Shown: positions 28,853 through 37,371, counted from the stretch's first letter. The stretch is DNA of 64,000 bases from CAMLHP01 sp035759745 (GCA_035759745.1 DASTUF010000054.1:45792-109791), one strand, 5' to 3'. A program made the numbers and translations. Notes: a model not told the origin generated them from the sequence alone.

Positions 28853-29572
28853 CTACTGGAAGACCACCGCGATGCGGCCGCCGGATCCGGGCACCGGGGT
28901 GCCACTGGGCCGGGCCACGGTGAACTCGACGAGGACGGTGTCAGGTGCGGTCTGACCCTCGATCCGGGAGAGCGTGAAGGCGGGGGCAGGCGCGCCGGCG
29001 ACGTCGGTGGATGAAGTATCCGCCAGCACACCACCGGTAAACTGCACTGTCCGCGAGGCGGGGTCGCCGAACACCGGCTGCACGATCGTGGCCACCAGCG
29101 TGTGGTCCTCGGCACCGATGAAGCCCGATGCCGCGGTGTCACTCCGGGTGAGGACATGAGCGACCAGCGGTGGCGACACGGTCTCGGTGGGGAGCACGAT
29201 CAGCGTATCGAGCTGGACGGCAAGGCTGTCGGCCCGTGCCAGGACCGCGATGGTCACCGGCTGGGAGCTGAGCGTGCCCTCGGCCGCCTGCACCCGTGCC
29301 GGGCCAACGAACCGTCCGGTCACCAGTCCCGTAGCGCCGTCGAGCGTGATGGTCGTGTCGCCCGAGGCCCATGTGATCACGGCATCCGGCACCACCGCAC
29401 CACTGGCATCGAGCGCCCGTGAATGCAGCTGGAGTGTTTCGCCCACTTCCACCGATGCAGGATCGGGCCGGATGACCTCGAGCACCACCACGCCACTGTC
29501 AGTCCCCGCTATATCGCTGCACGCAGCGAGCGCGACGAGCAGCAAGCCGGCCAGCCTGGACGTCGGCCTCAC
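28853..29572 (-). CDS. Lipoprotein with Ig-like (BIG2-type) domain
   Basis: A 239-residue exported protein. The N-terminus RLAGLLLVALAAC is a lipoprotein signal with lipobox LAAC. Residues about 30-110 look like a bacterial Ig-like group 2 domain: VIRPDPASVEVGETLQLHSR, then VITWASGDTTITLDGATGLV, ending ARVQAAEGTLSSQPVTIAV. The second half is a beta-rich domain without an obvious family. Start GTG 29572 overlaps the stop of the TPR gene (GTGA), with GGAG 5 bases before it. Likely an anchored surface or periplasmic protein; ligand unknown. Confidence 0.82.
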   Translation of the reverse strand: MRPTSRLAGLLLVALAACSDIAGTDSGVVVLEVIRPDPASVEVGETLQLHSRALDASGAVVPDAVITWASGDTTITLDGATGLVTGRFVGPARVQAAEGTLSSQPVTIAVLARADSLAVQLDTLIVLPTETVSPPLVAHVLTRSDTAASGFIGAEDHTLVATIVQPVFGDPASRTVQFTGGVLADTSSTDVAGAPAPAFTLSRIEGQTAPDTVLVEFTVARPSGTPVPGSGGRIAVVFQ

Positions 29573-30012
29573 GTCGTCTCCGGCGTGGGCGATCCGTCGA
29601 GCTCGCGCAGCGCCGCTTCGGCGTGGCGAACCCAGCGCTCGGCATCAGTGCCGCGCGGCGGCCGTGCCAGGAACTCGCGGAGGTGGTGACGCGCGTCCTC
29701 GGGGTCGCCCCGCTTGAGCAGCAGGAAGGCAAGTCCGTAATGCGCCCCGCTCAGCGAGTCGTCCATCTCCAGGGCACGTCGATAGTGCTTGACGGCTTCG
29801 TCGGGCTGGTTCGTCTTGGTGAAGACGATGGCCATGTTGAGCAGGATGCGCGGATCCGCAGGATTGTCACGATAGGCGAGGCGATACGACGTCAGCGCGG
29901 CATCGTAGTCGCCCTGCCGCTCGAGGGCGAGGCCCTCGTTGAGGTAGTCCAGCCGCTGCGGCGTCAGTCCGTCGGCCGTTTCCCGGCCCAGCAATCGTTG
30001 CCAGATGCTCAT
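29569..30012 (-). CDS. TPR-repeat protein
   Basis: A 147-residue protein with three tetratricopeptide repeats: NEGLALERQGDYDAALTSYR, LNMAIVFTKTNQPDEAVKHY and YGLAFLLLKRGDPEDARHHL. Such repeats bind protein partners. There is no signal peptide, so it is probably cytoplasmic. It is the first gene of a minus-strand run leading to the lipoprotein and acyl-CoA synthetase. Start ATG 30012 is preferred to an in-frame GTG/ATG region upstream because the fold begins there; no clear ribosome site. Confidence 0.8.
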   Translation of the reverse strand: MSIWQRLLGRETADGLTPQRLDYLNEGLALERQGDYDAALTSYRLAYRDNPADPRILLNMAIVFTKTNQPDEAVKHYRRALEMDDSLSGAHYGLAFLLLKRGDPEDARHHLREFLARPPRGTDAERWVRHAEAALRELDGSPTPETT

Positions 30013-30154
30013 GCGGGAAGCGGCCACTCCGCGCGGAAGGTCATGTCAGCACAATACATAGGACATTCCGGGTGAAGATAGCCCGCGCCCCATGCCCTCG
30101 CAACGCGGATCGCCTCATGCTTGCTGCCCGCGACGTGGCACCGTACACTCAGGC

Positions 30155-30661
30155 ATGACCGGACTTCCTGCGGGTGGCGCGCGCGGCGTGCTGGAGATCG
30201 ACTGGACGTTCTTCGGCGAACTCTGCCGGGCGCTCGCGCTCAAGGTGTCGCACGACTTCCAGCCGGAGGTGGTGCTGGGTGTGGCCAAGGCCGGCGTGAT
30301 CCCCGGCGTCGTGGTCGCGTCCATCATGCAGGTCGAGTTCGCCTCGATGGTGGTAACGCGCACCGATGTGGACTCGGATCCGGTCCTGGTGGCGGGGCCA
30401 CCCGCAACCATCCGCGGGCGGCGGGTCCTGGTGGTGGACGAAACCTGCGACACCGGGAGCACACTGCGGCTGGCGCTCAGCGAGGTTCGCGCGCTGCAGC
30501 CAGCTGAAGTGCGGACGGCGGTCTCCTTCCGGACCGGGTCCTACCAGCCGGACTTCCATGCATTCGAGACCGAGAAGTTGATCGTACTCCCGTGGGACCG
30601 GGAGGTAATCGTGAATGGCGAGCTGGTCCGGCGGCCGACCTACACCGAGTGGATGGCCTGA
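30155..30661 (+). CDS. Phosphoribosyltransferase-fold protein
   Basis: A 168-residue protein of the type I phosphoribosyltransferase fold. The PRPP loop reads RVLVVDETCDTGSTLRLAL, with the standard Asp-Glu pair as DE in place of DD or ED. The N-terminal EVVLGVAKAGVIPGVVVASI is the PPi-loop region. The hood is short (PDFHAFETEKLIVLPWD), typical of xanthine/hypoxanthine phosphoribosyltransferase-like proteins of the Gpt/ComF-related group. The substrate is not determinable. ATG 30155 follows AGGC; no strong ribosome site. Divergent from the TPR gene. Confidence 0.85.
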   Translation: MTGLPAGGARGVLEIDWTFFGELCRALALKVSHDFQPEVVLGVAKAGVIPGVVVASIMQVEFASMVVTRTDVDSDPVLVAGPPATIRGRRVLVVDETCDTGSTLRLALSEVRALQPAEVRTAVSFRTGSYQPDFHAFETEKLIVLPWDREVIVNGELVRRPTYTEWMA

Positions 30662-30691
30662 ACCCTCGGGGGTCCGGGCGCCACCGACGCG

Positions 30692-31249
30692 CTACAGGCC
30701 CATCGCCTCGCGGTAATTCATCCCCTGCGCCATGCGATCGTACAGCGTCCCCAGCGTGTCGGGTGCGCCAGCAATGAATCGGCACCGGCTGTCGCTGCGT
30801 GACCGGCACTCCACTTCCATCACCGCCACCGTCTGTCCCGCCATTCGCCCCAGGAAGTCCGCCAGCAGTCCGCACGAGAGATGGCACGACGGGTACGCCG
30901 AGTCGCCGAGGTCCGTGGCCTCGGCCCAGTCGGATGAGTCGATGGCCAGCCCCGCCTCGCCCACGGCCGTGACCGTGACATTGCCCCAGCCGGTTTCCGC
31001 GAAGAATCGCGACAGCACGTCGCCCAGGCGCTCCGCCTCGAGATCGGCCGGCCGCTCGACGCCGTAGTTCTTGTTGAGCCACTCGGCGTAGACCCCGAAC
31101 AACTCCTCGCCCCCCGCGAATCCCGCCTCCTGCAGGTAAGTCGCTGCCTGCACGCCAGTGTCGCGCTCCAGGCTGGTGCGCAGCTGGTGGAGGGCCCGGC
31201 GGCCGAGGCCGACGCAGTGATGGGTGGGGAGAAGGGAAGCAGTCGTCAT
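30692..31249 (-). CDS. V4R-domain (4-vinyl reductase-like) protein
   Basis: A 185-residue protein whose second half is a V4R small-ligand domain: DSAYPSCHLSCGLLADFLGR, then MEVECRSRSDSRCRFIAG. The Cys-containing ends (ScHlsCG and C...CrF) match V4R domains in chlorophyll-pathway proteins, archaeal sensors and XylR-type regulators, where the domain binds a hydrocarbon or metal. No DNA-binding or enzyme domain is attached, so this is a stand-alone V4R protein, function unknown. It is followed on the same strand by no gene within 30 bases except the downstream convergent phosphoribosyltransferase. Confidence 0.82.
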   Translation of the reverse strand: MTTASLLPTHHCVGLGRRALHQLRTSLERDTGVQAATYLQEAGFAGGEELFGVYAEWLNKNYGVERPADLEAERLGDVLSRFFAETGWGNVTVTAVGEAGLAIDSSDWAEATDLGDSAYPSCHLSCGLLADFLGRMAGQTVAVMEVECRSRSDSRCRFIAGAPDTLGTLYDRMAQGMNYREAMGL

Positions 31250-31278
31250 GGCGTTTGCTGGGTCGAAGGGTATCGAAG

Positions 31279-33429
31279 CTAGGTAGCCTCGCCAATCAGG
31301 CGCAAGAGCGCGGCTTCATCCAGGATCTCGATGCCGAGCTCCCGTGCCTTGTCGAGCTTGCTTCCGGCGTCCGCGCCCGCCACGACTCCATCGGTTTTCC
31401 TGCTGACGCTGCCCGCCACCCGGCCACCGGCGGCCTCGATCCGCCTGGTCGCCTCGCTGCGACCGAGATTGGGGAGCGTTCCGGTCAGGACATAGGTCTT
31501 GCCGGCCAGCGGCCCGCCGGTGACGATCCGCTGGGCCTCCTCGAACGTCAGCTCTGCCTGACGCAGCCGGCCGATGAGTTCCTGGTTGCGGGGTTCGGCG
31601 AAGAAGTGCGCCACGGCCTCGGCGATGGTCGGACCCACACCCGGTACCGATGCCAGTTGCTGCTGCGATGCCGCGGCGAGCGCGTCCATGCTGCCCAGGT
31701 GCCGGGCCAATAGCTGCGCCACGGTCTTGCCCACGTGGCGGATGCCGAGGCCGAACAGCAGCAGGGACAGCGGCTGGGACCGGGAGGCCGCGATCGCGGA
31801 CACCAGTTGCGTCGCTGACGTGGCCGCAAATCCTTCCATCGCCTGCAGCTGCTCCGCCGAAATCCGGTACAGGTCGGCGACGTCGTGAATCAATCCCTCG
31901 GTGAGCAGCTGGCGCACCCGCTCGTAGCCCAGTCCGCGGATGTCCATCGCCTCGCGCGACGCGAAGTGCACGACCCCTTCCAGCACCCGCGCCGGACAGG
32001 AGACGTTGGGGCAGAAGCGCATGGCTTCGTCGGCCGGGCGCTCCACCGGCGTGTCGCATGCGGGGCAGCGGTCGGGCATCACGAACGGCACTTCCGCGCC
32101 CGTGCGCTTCTCCCGCAGCGGGGCCACCAGCTGCGGAATCACTTCACCGGCGCGAACCACTTCCACCCAGTCGCCCACCCGGATGTCCTTCTGGGCGATC
32201 AGTTCTTCGTTGTGGAGCGTTGCGGCCGACACGGTCACGCCACCGACCTCGACCGGCTCGAGCTCGGCCCAGGGGTTGAGCGCGCCGGTCCGGCCGACGT
32301 TGATGTGAATGGCGCGCAGCTGGGTCACCGCGACTTCGGGCGCAAACTTGCGGGCGATGGCCCAGCGCGGGTCGCGTCCACCCACCACCCCCAGCTCCTC
32401 GTGCAGCGGCATGGCATCAACCTTGAGCACCATACCATCGGCCTGGAATGGAAGCTTGCGCAGCATGCCTTCGTACTCCGGCACCGCATCCCGCGCCTCG
32501 GCGAGCGAATCCACCCGGCGGTGATGCGGTTCCACCATGAATCCCCACCGCTCCAGCGCTGCCAGCATCTCGCTATGGCTGGTGACGGAGAGCGAGCCCT
32601 CGAGCACTTCGATCGAGAAGGCGAAGAGCCTGAGCCGTCGTGCCCGGGTGATGGCCGGGTCCAGCTGGCGCAGGGCGCCGGCGGCGGCGTTGCGGGGATT
32701 GGCAAAGGGGGTCTCACCCTCGCGCTCGCGCCGTTCATTGAGCCGCCGGAAGCCGATCCACGGCAGGTAGACTTCGCCCCGAATCTCCATCAGCGGGGGA
32801 ACGTCGTCTCCCTTGAGGGTGAGCGGGAGGTCGGTGACAGTGCGAAGGTTGGCGGTGATGACTTCGCCGATGGTGCCGTTGCCCCGGGTGGCACCGAGCA
32901 CGAAGTGGCCGCGCTCGTAGGTGAGGTTGACGGCGGCACCGTCGATTTTCACTTCAAGGGTATAGCCGGCCGAACGCACTTCCGGAATGAGGCGGGCGTT
33001 GCGGTTCTCCCAGTCATCGAGCTCCTCGTCGCTGAACGCATTCGCCAGCGAGAGCATCGGACGGCGGTGGGTGTGCTTGAGGAGGGCGGAGGCGGGGTCG
33101 GCGCCCACCCGCTGGGTGGGGCTGTCGGCCGTGGCCAGTTCCGGGTGTGCGGCCTCGAGGGCGCGGAGTTCCCGGAACAACTCGTCGTACTCCGCGTCGG
33201 AAATGACCGGCGCGTCTTCCTGGTAATAGGCGCGGTTGGCGTCCTCGATGCGATGGCGGAGTGCTTCCCAGCGCTCCGCCGGCGAGACGTCGGCCTGCGA
33301 AGTGTCGGCCTGCGAAACGTCGGCCGGCGCTACCGGCCGGTCGCCTCCTGCGACAGCACCGCCATCGTCACGCCCACCAACCGCTCGATCTCCTCCGCGC
33401 TCGCCCGCGCCAGCGCGCTTTCGTCCCAC
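31279..33429 (-). CDS. ligA: NAD-dependent DNA ligase
   Basis: A 716-residue ligase. AYYQEDAPVISDAEYDELFR is the NMN-binding domain Ia, Lys161 in LEVKIDGAAVNL is the adenylated residue, CPACDTPVERP...CPNVSCPA is the zinc finger, helix-hairpin-helix repeats follow (EGFAATSATQLVSAI), and the BRCT domain is YVLTGTLPNLGRSEATRRI. There is no ATG, GTG or TTG in frame between GTG 33429 and the conserved core. GTG 33429 has GGGAGGGG just before it, so it is used as the start, giving about 50 extra residues that overlap the GAF gene by 100 bases. It joins Okazaki fragments and repairs nicks. Confidence 0.93.
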   Translation of the reverse strand: MGRKRAGAGERGGDRAVGGRDDGGAVAGGDRPVAPADVSQADTSQADVSPAERWEALRHRIEDANRAYYQEDAPVISDAEYDELFRELRALEAAHPELATADSPTQRVGADPASALLKHTHRRPMLSLANAFSDEELDDWENRNARLIPEVRSAGYTLEVKIDGAAVNLTYERGHFVLGATRGNGTIGEVITANLRTVTDLPLTLKGDDVPPLMEIRGEVYLPWIGFRRLNERREREGETPFANPRNAAAGALRQLDPAITRARRLRLFAFSIEVLEGSLSVTSHSEMLAALERWGFMVEPHHRRVDSLAEARDAVPEYEGMLRKLPFQADGMVLKVDAMPLHEELGVVGGRDPRWAIARKFAPEVAVTQLRAIHINVGRTGALNPWAELEPVEVGGVTVSAATLHNEELIAQKDIRVGDWVEVVRAGEVIPQLVAPLREKRTGAEVPFVMPDRCPACDTPVERPADEAMRFCPNVSCPARVLEGVVHFASREAMDIRGLGYERVRQLLTEGLIHDVADLYRISAEQLQAMEGFAATSATQLVSAIAASRSQPLSLLLFGLGIRHVGKTVAQLLARHLGSMDALAAASQQQLASVPGVGPTIAEAVAHFFAEPRNQELIGRLRQAELTFEEAQRIVTGGPLAGKTYVLTGTLPNLGRSEATRRIEAAGGRVAGSVSRKTDGVVAGADAGSKLDKARELGIEILDEAALLRLIGEAT
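33280..33324. repeat. Three 15-base direct repeats in the ligA N-terminal extension
   Basis: Three adjacent 15-base units (33280-33294, 33295-33309, 33310-33324) encode A-D-V/T-S-Q/P pentapeptides in the ligA frame, residues about 36-50. They lie between the end of the GAF gene and the conserved ligase core. Slippage could vary the length of this linker between strains. Confidence 0.75.
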
Positions 33430-34112
33430 GGCCCCTCCCGATCGGCAAAGGTGTCAAGCAGCCGCCGCAGGTACCCCACCAGCGCCGCCCGCTCCCGCTC
33501 GCGTCCCCGTGCTGCCGGGGCCGAACCTCGGCGCTCCTGCAGCCGCTCGAACCGGTGCGCATTGCGAAGCGCGCGCGCGGTGAGGCTGGCGATGACCTGG
33601 CAGAAGCGGACGTCCGCGTCCGAGAACGCCTGGCCATCGCGGAACGTCCGCAGGAAAATGGCGCCGATGGCCGCGCCCCGCCACGTGATGGGAACCACGG
33701 TAATGGACCGCACCCGGCGGGTCTGGAGCGCACCCCGGACATGCCGAAGGGTGGTGTCGGTGCTGACATCGTCGATGTGCACTGTCTGGCCGGTGCGGAT
33801 CGCCTGCTGCAGCTCGGGATAGCGCTCGAGGTCCACCACGTAATTGCGGATACTCGGATCCTCGTAGCTGGCCACGAGGCGGACGGTGCGTCCTCCCCGC
33901 TCGGTCAGGAAGATCGACGAGCGGTCGAGCCCGAACGCCTCGCCCAGCCGGCGAGCGACCGCCTGCACGATATCCACGAAGTGCAGTGACCCGCCGATCT
34001 CCTGGAGGATCTCGATCACCGCCAGCAGGTGGCGACGTTCGTTCTCCAGCGCCGCAACTCGAGCCTTGAGCCGCTCCACGTCCTCGTCTGCGCCAATGCC
34101 AAGCGTCGTCAT
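33330..34112 (-). CDS. GAF-domain protein
   Basis: A 260-residue protein. An N-terminal coiled coil (VERLKARVAALENERRHLLA) precedes one GAF domain (about residues 45-195): FVDIVQAVARRLGEAFGLDR, AIRTGQTVHIDDVSTD and SITVVPITWRGAAIGAIFLR. No kinase, cyclase or HTH output domain follows; the C-terminus is a helical Arg-rich segment and an alpha-helical tail (SAEEIERLVGVTMAVLSQEA). It probably senses a small molecule and acts through a partner. Its last 100 bases overlap the proposed ligA start in another frame. Confidence 0.85.
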   Translation of the reverse strand: MTTLGIGADEDVERLKARVAALENERRHLLAVIEILQEIGGSLHFVDIVQAVARRLGEAFGLDRSSIFLTERGGRTVRLVASYEDPSIRNYVVDLERYPELQQAIRTGQTVHIDDVSTDTTLRHVRGALQTRRVRSITVVPITWRGAAIGAIFLRTFRDGQAFSDADVRFCQVIASLTARALRNAHRFERLQERRGSAPAARGRERERAALVGYLRRLLDTFADREGPWDESALARASAEEIERLVGVTMAVLSQEATGR

Positions 34113-34264
34113 GTCCGCGTCCGGAAGGAGTGCTCGAAGATACTCACCGGAGGTCGCCCCGGAAACGGATGCAACAAGCAGCAGCGGGGTGTTCGATTGT
34201 GAGTGATGTCACGAAGCGCGACGGTAGCGGTTGACGGCGCATGGCCGGGCACTAGGTTCCAAGC

Positions 34265-34334
34265 GAGGCGTAAGGCGTAAGGCGTAAGGCGTAAGGCGTA
34301 AGGCGTAAGGCGTAAGGCGTAGGGCATAAGGCTC
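34265..34334. repeat. Heptamer array (AAGGCGT), 10 units, in a divergent gap
   Basis: One gaggcgt, seven consecutive perfect aaggcgt units, then agggcat and aaggctc, all in one orientation. It lies between the starts of the divergent GAF and YtxH-like genes. Perfect identity of seven units suggests recent expansion or active homogenisation. Apparent ORFs here read PYALRLT repeats and are not real. Confidence 0.95.
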
Positions 34335-34385
34335 GGCATTCACGGGAGAGCCTGCGGGCGCTCCGTTCATGAGAGTGAGGTCCGG

Positions 34386-34676
34386 ATGGCACGACATGAC
34401 GATTCAGCAGGCAGCGCCGGTTCCCTACTGGCGGGCATCACCATTGGGGCACTGATCGGTGCGGGCGTGGCGCTGCTCCTGGCGCCGCAGGCAGGCGAAG
34501 AGACCCGCCGGGAGCTGTCTCGGCGGGCACGGACCATCCGCGATGAAGCGACCGACCGCTGGGACGATGCCTCGCATCGCGCGCGGCGGGAAGTTCGCCG
34601 CCGGGGCCGGCAGTTGCGCGAGCGCCTTGATGACGGCGTGGATCAGGTGCGCGACAAGTTCGTGGAGCGGACCTGA
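34386..34676 (+). CDS. YtxH-like small membrane-anchored stress protein
   Basis: A 96-residue protein. Residues 13-35 form a Gly/Ala/Leu-rich membrane helix (LLAGITIGALIGAGVALLLA), then APQAGEETRRELSRRARTI leads into a charged amphipathic helix. This is the YtxH pattern (N-terminal membrane anchor with GxLLAPxxGxETR, then a basic/acidic coil). Family members are often stress-linked with unknown mechanism. GAGG lies 6 bases before ATG 34386. A perfect 12-bp hairpin follows its stop. Confidence 0.87.
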   Translation: MARHDDSAGSAGSLLAGITIGALIGAGVALLLAPQAGEETRRELSRRARTIRDEATDRWDDASHRARREVRRRGRQLRERLDDGVDQVRDKFVERT

Positions 34677-34699
34677 ACTGCAACTCTACCAGATGTACC

Positions 34700-34727
34700 C
34701 CGGGCCCCGGCAATCGCCGGGGCCCGG
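34700..34727. terminator. Hairpin between convergent genes (possible bidirectional terminator)
   Basis: A perfect 12-bp stem (ccgggccccggc / gccggggcccgg) with a 4-base loop (aatc). It lies 24 bases after the YtxH-like stop and 6 bases from the TPR stop on the other strand. There is no T-run on either side, so it may need a factor or act as a 3' stabiliser. Confidence 0.55.
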
Positions 34728-34733
34728 TCGCGT

Positions 34734-35558
34734 TCAGCCCTCCGGAGCGAGCGCGGCCAGCCGTTCGGCAGCGCGCCGCTTGGACTCGGGGTCGCCCGGG
34801 TCGCGCGGGGTGAGCTGGGCAATGCGCTCGAGCTGGGTCCTGGCGTCGGCCTCGCGGTCCACGTCGAGGTAGATTTCGGCCAGGTCGAGCCGGTGGATGA
34901 TCCGGTCGGGGTTGAGCTCAACGGCCTGTTCCAGGTTGGCGATGGCCGCGTCCCACGACGCCTCTCCCAGCACGCCGCCGCCCAGGAACGTGCGGGCCAG
35001 GAAACGAGTCGCTCCCGAGAGCCTCATCACCTCGGCGTGCCAGCGGCCCAGCACGTGATAGGCGCCGTCATGCCGGGGATCGAGCTGGATGGCCTTCATG
35101 GCCTCCAGGCGCACCTCGCTGGCACGCCGGATCTTCTCGCGGGCGCTGGCGGTGAGGGCGACCCGGCCGATTGCGTTGGCCAGCGCGAAGTGGCCATCCG
35201 CCCCTTCCGGGCGTGTCTCGGTTGCTCGTCGCGCCAGCAGCTCAGCGCGGGCGTACAGGGAGTCCCGAGCCGGCGAGGGCACGTCATCGGGCGTCTCGGC
35301 GCCGATGTCGATCAGCGAGATCGCCGCCTGCCAGTTGGCCTGGTAGTCGGTGGAATCCACCGCGAGCGCCGCCTCGAAGTGAACCAGGGCCGTCCGCGCG
35401 TCCAGTGCGTTGCGCGCTGCAATTCCCATGGCCACATGATCGGCGGCGCTCTGGCCCATGGCCGGTACAGCGGCCAGCGCGACAAGAAGCACCGCTGGCG
35501 CGAGGCTGCGCCGCAGAGGGAGGTCGATGTGCCACTGGTGATCGGTCCGTCGCTTCAT
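34734..35558 (-). CDS. Exported TPR-repeat protein
   Basis: A 274-residue protein. A long N-region (MKRRTDHQWHIDLPLRRS) precedes a signal helix (LAPAVLLVALAAVPAMG) with cleavage likely after AMG. The rest contains TPR-like repeats, for example NALDARTALVHFEAALAVDS, HVLGRWHAEVMRLSG and WDAAIANLEQAVELNPDRI, like eukaryotic RMDN and bacterial relatives. Periplasmic, function unknown. Start ATG 35558 is the only plausible in-frame start near the signal. It is divergent from the nucleoside phosphorylase gene by 39 bases. Confidence 0.82.
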   Translation of the reverse strand: MKRRTDHQWHIDLPLRRSLAPAVLLVALAAVPAMGQSAADHVAMGIAARNALDARTALVHFEAALAVDSTDYQANWQAAISLIDIGAETPDDVPSPARDSLYARAELLARRATETRPEGADGHFALANAIGRVALTASAREKIRRASEVRLEAMKAIQLDPRHDGAYHVLGRWHAEVMRLSGATRFLARTFLGGGVLGEASWDAAIANLEQAVELNPDRIIHRLDLAEIYLDVDREADARTQLERIAQLTPRDPGDPESKRRAAERLAALAPEG

Positions 35559-35597
35559 CCGTCCATCCGTTCTTTTGCCAAGGTTCCCGGCCGCTGA

Positions 35598-36926
35598 ATG
35601 CTCATTCCCCGACTCATCGAGCGCAAGCGTGACGATCATGCGCTCACTCCGGACGAATGGAGCGAGCTGGTGCGAAGCTACGTTGCAGGCGACGTGCCGG
35701 ACTACCAGATGTCGGCCCTGCTCATGGCGGTGTTCTTCCGCGGTCTGGACACCTCCGAGCTGGGCGCATTGACCGACGCGATGCTCGGCAGCGGCGACCG
35801 GCTCCGCTTCGACGGCTGGGCGACTCCGCGGGTGGACAAGCATTCCACTGGCGGGGTCGGCGACAAGACCAGCCTGCTGATCGCGCCCATCGTGGCCGCG
35901 GCAGGCGTTGCAGTTCCGATGATGTCGGGGCGGGGGCTGGGTCACACCGGCGGCACCCTGGACAAGCTCGAGTCGATTCCCGGATTCCGCACCGACCTGC
36001 CGCTGCGGCGGGCGGAGCAGCAGGTGCGCGACCTGGGCCTCGCGCTGATCGGCCAGACGCCCGAGATCGCCCCGGCGGACAAGCGGCTCTACGCCCTGCG
36101 CGACGTGACCGCCACCGTGGAGAGCATCCCGCTCATCGCGGCGAGCATCATGTCCAAGAAGCTCGCCGAAGGGCTGGACGCGCTGGTGCTGGATGTGAAG
36201 ACTGGCAGCGGGGCGTTCCTCCCGGAACCCTCCCGAGCGCTGGAGCTGGCGCGCACCATGATCGCGCTGGGTGAGGAGCGTGGCTGCACCGTGGTGGCCC
36301 TGCTGACCGCCATGGACCGCCCGCTGGGCCACGCGCTGGGCAATGCGCTGGAAGTGAAGGAGTCCATCGCCGGCCTGCGGGGTGACGGCCCGGCTGACCT
36401 GATGGAAGTGACGTACGCGCTCGCGGCCGAGATGCTGCTGCTGGGCGGAGTTGCGCCCTCGACGGAGGCGGCAATGGCCATGGCCAGGGGAATCGTGGAG
36501 TCTGGCGCTGCGCTGGAAAAATTGCGCCGGGTGGTCGAAGCCCAGGGGGGCGACCCGCGGGTGGTGGATGATGATTCGCTCCTGCCGGACGCTCCGGTGA
36601 CACGCACGCTTGCGGCGCCACAGGCCGGCGTCGTGACCCAGGTCGAGCCGCGCGCCATCGGGCGCGCAATCGTGGCGCTGGGTGGTGGACGACGGACGGT
36701 GGATGACGTAATCGATCCAGGGGTGGGCTTCGTGGTGCCGGTGAAGCCGGGCCAGCGGGTGGAGCAGGGCGAGGCGCTCGGCACGGTGCACGCGCGCTCC
36801 GAAGCAGCAGCCGACGAGGCGCTCGCGGCGCTCGCGGTTGCCATCCGGATCGGTGAGTCCGCCGCATTGCAGCCGCTGGTGTCGCACCGCGTCAGCGGCG
36901 CGGGCACCGAGGAGGTGGCGGCGTGA
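35598..36926 (+). CDS. Thymidine/pyrimidine-nucleoside phosphorylase
   Basis: A 442-residue enzyme that splits thymidine or uridine with phosphate. The family signature is SGRGLGHTGGTLDKLESIPG; KHSTGGVGDKTSLL is the phosphate-binding loop; VKTGSGAFL and the C-terminal domain beginning GVVTQVEPRAIG complete it. The length and RLIERKRDDHALTPDEW start fit either DeoA or Pdp type. With tdk elsewhere in the window it points to pyrimidine salvage. The stop overlaps the next gene. Confidence 0.94.
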   Translation: MLIPRLIERKRDDHALTPDEWSELVRSYVAGDVPDYQMSALLMAVFFRGLDTSELGALTDAMLGSGDRLRFDGWATPRVDKHSTGGVGDKTSLLIAPIVAAAGVAVPMMSGRGLGHTGGTLDKLESIPGFRTDLPLRRAEQQVRDLGLALIGQTPEIAPADKRLYALRDVTATVESIPLIAASIMSKKLAEGLDALVLDVKTGSGAFLPEPSRALELARTMIALGEERGCTVVALLTAMDRPLGHALGNALEVKESIAGLRGDGPADLMEVTYALAAEMLLLGGVAPSTEAAMAMARGIVESGAALEKLRRVVEAQGGDPRVVDDDSLLPDAPVTRTLAAPQAGVVTQVEPRAIGRAIVALGGGRRTVDDVIDPGVGFVVPVKPGQRVEQGEALGTVHARSEAAADEALAALAVAIRIGESAALQPLVSHRVSGAGTEEVAA

Positions 36927-37135
36927 TGACCCTGCTGGGCGTGGCAGGACTGGTGGCGCTGGCGATCTGGCTGCTCGCCCGCTTTCGCCATCGAACAACC
37001 GAAGACCGGGTAGAGGAGATCGACTGGGAGGAACTGGAAGAGGCCGAGCAGGACGTGCGCGATCGCGATATCAATGCCCGGCCAGAGGACGATCAGCACG
37101 GGGACGACTGGGGGCCGGGCGCGCCCCACCGATGA
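36926..37135 (+). CDS. Small membrane protein with an acidic tail
   Basis: A 69-residue protein (GTG 36923 would add one Met). The N-terminus MTLLGVAGLVALAIWLLARF is a single membrane helix followed by Arg/His, then a very acidic region (VEEIDWEELEEAEQDVRDRD). It overlaps the phosphorylase stop (GTGATGA), so it is coupled to that gene. Family not recognised. A large inverted-repeat element begins 20 bases after the stop. Confidence 0.75.
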   Translation: MTLLGVAGLVALAIWLLARFRHRTTEDRVEEIDWEELEEAEQDVRDRDINARPEDDQHGDDWGPGAPHR

Positions 37136-37154
37136 GTGGCGAGTGGGACGCTAT

Positions 37155-37371
37155 TTCACCACGAAGACACGAAGGACGCGAAAAAAAAACAAAAGCAACC
37201 ACGGAGCAACAGAGCACACAGAGACTCACGGAGAACTGCTGTTTGTTGCGGGTGCTCCGCTGAAGTGCGGCGCCGGTCGCCATGGCACCCACATCAACAG
37301 CTTTTCTCCGTGCGCTCCGTGGCTCCGTGGTTAACTCGATCCCTTCGCGTCCTTCGTGTCTTCGTGGTGAA
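37155..37371. repeat. 217-bp palindromic inverted-repeat element (MITE-like)
   Basis: Perfect 28-bp terminal inverted repeats (37155-37182 and 37344-37371; outer end ttcaccacgaagacacgaag). Inside are second, imperfect inverted arms (about 37197-37240 and 37296-37332; cacggag units). The centre holds no ORF of credible coding character. Composition is clearly more A-rich than the neighbours. It sits between convergent genes, and its right end is coding sequence for the DUF4105 protein C-terminus. Resembles CACGAAGACACGAAGG-type dispersed repeats seen in several bacterial phyla. Confidence 0.9.

Noticed and set aside
31885..33822. 645-codon ORF antisense to ligA
   Set aside because: It is opposite a fully conserved ligase and its translation has no recognisable domain; typical high-GC shadow.
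34109..34397. ORFs reading PYALRLT repeats
   Set aside because: They are translations of the AAGGCGT heptamer array, not genes.
37155..37371. Insertion sequence remnant
   Set aside because: No transposase fragment and no visible target duplication; described as a MITE-like repeat instead.
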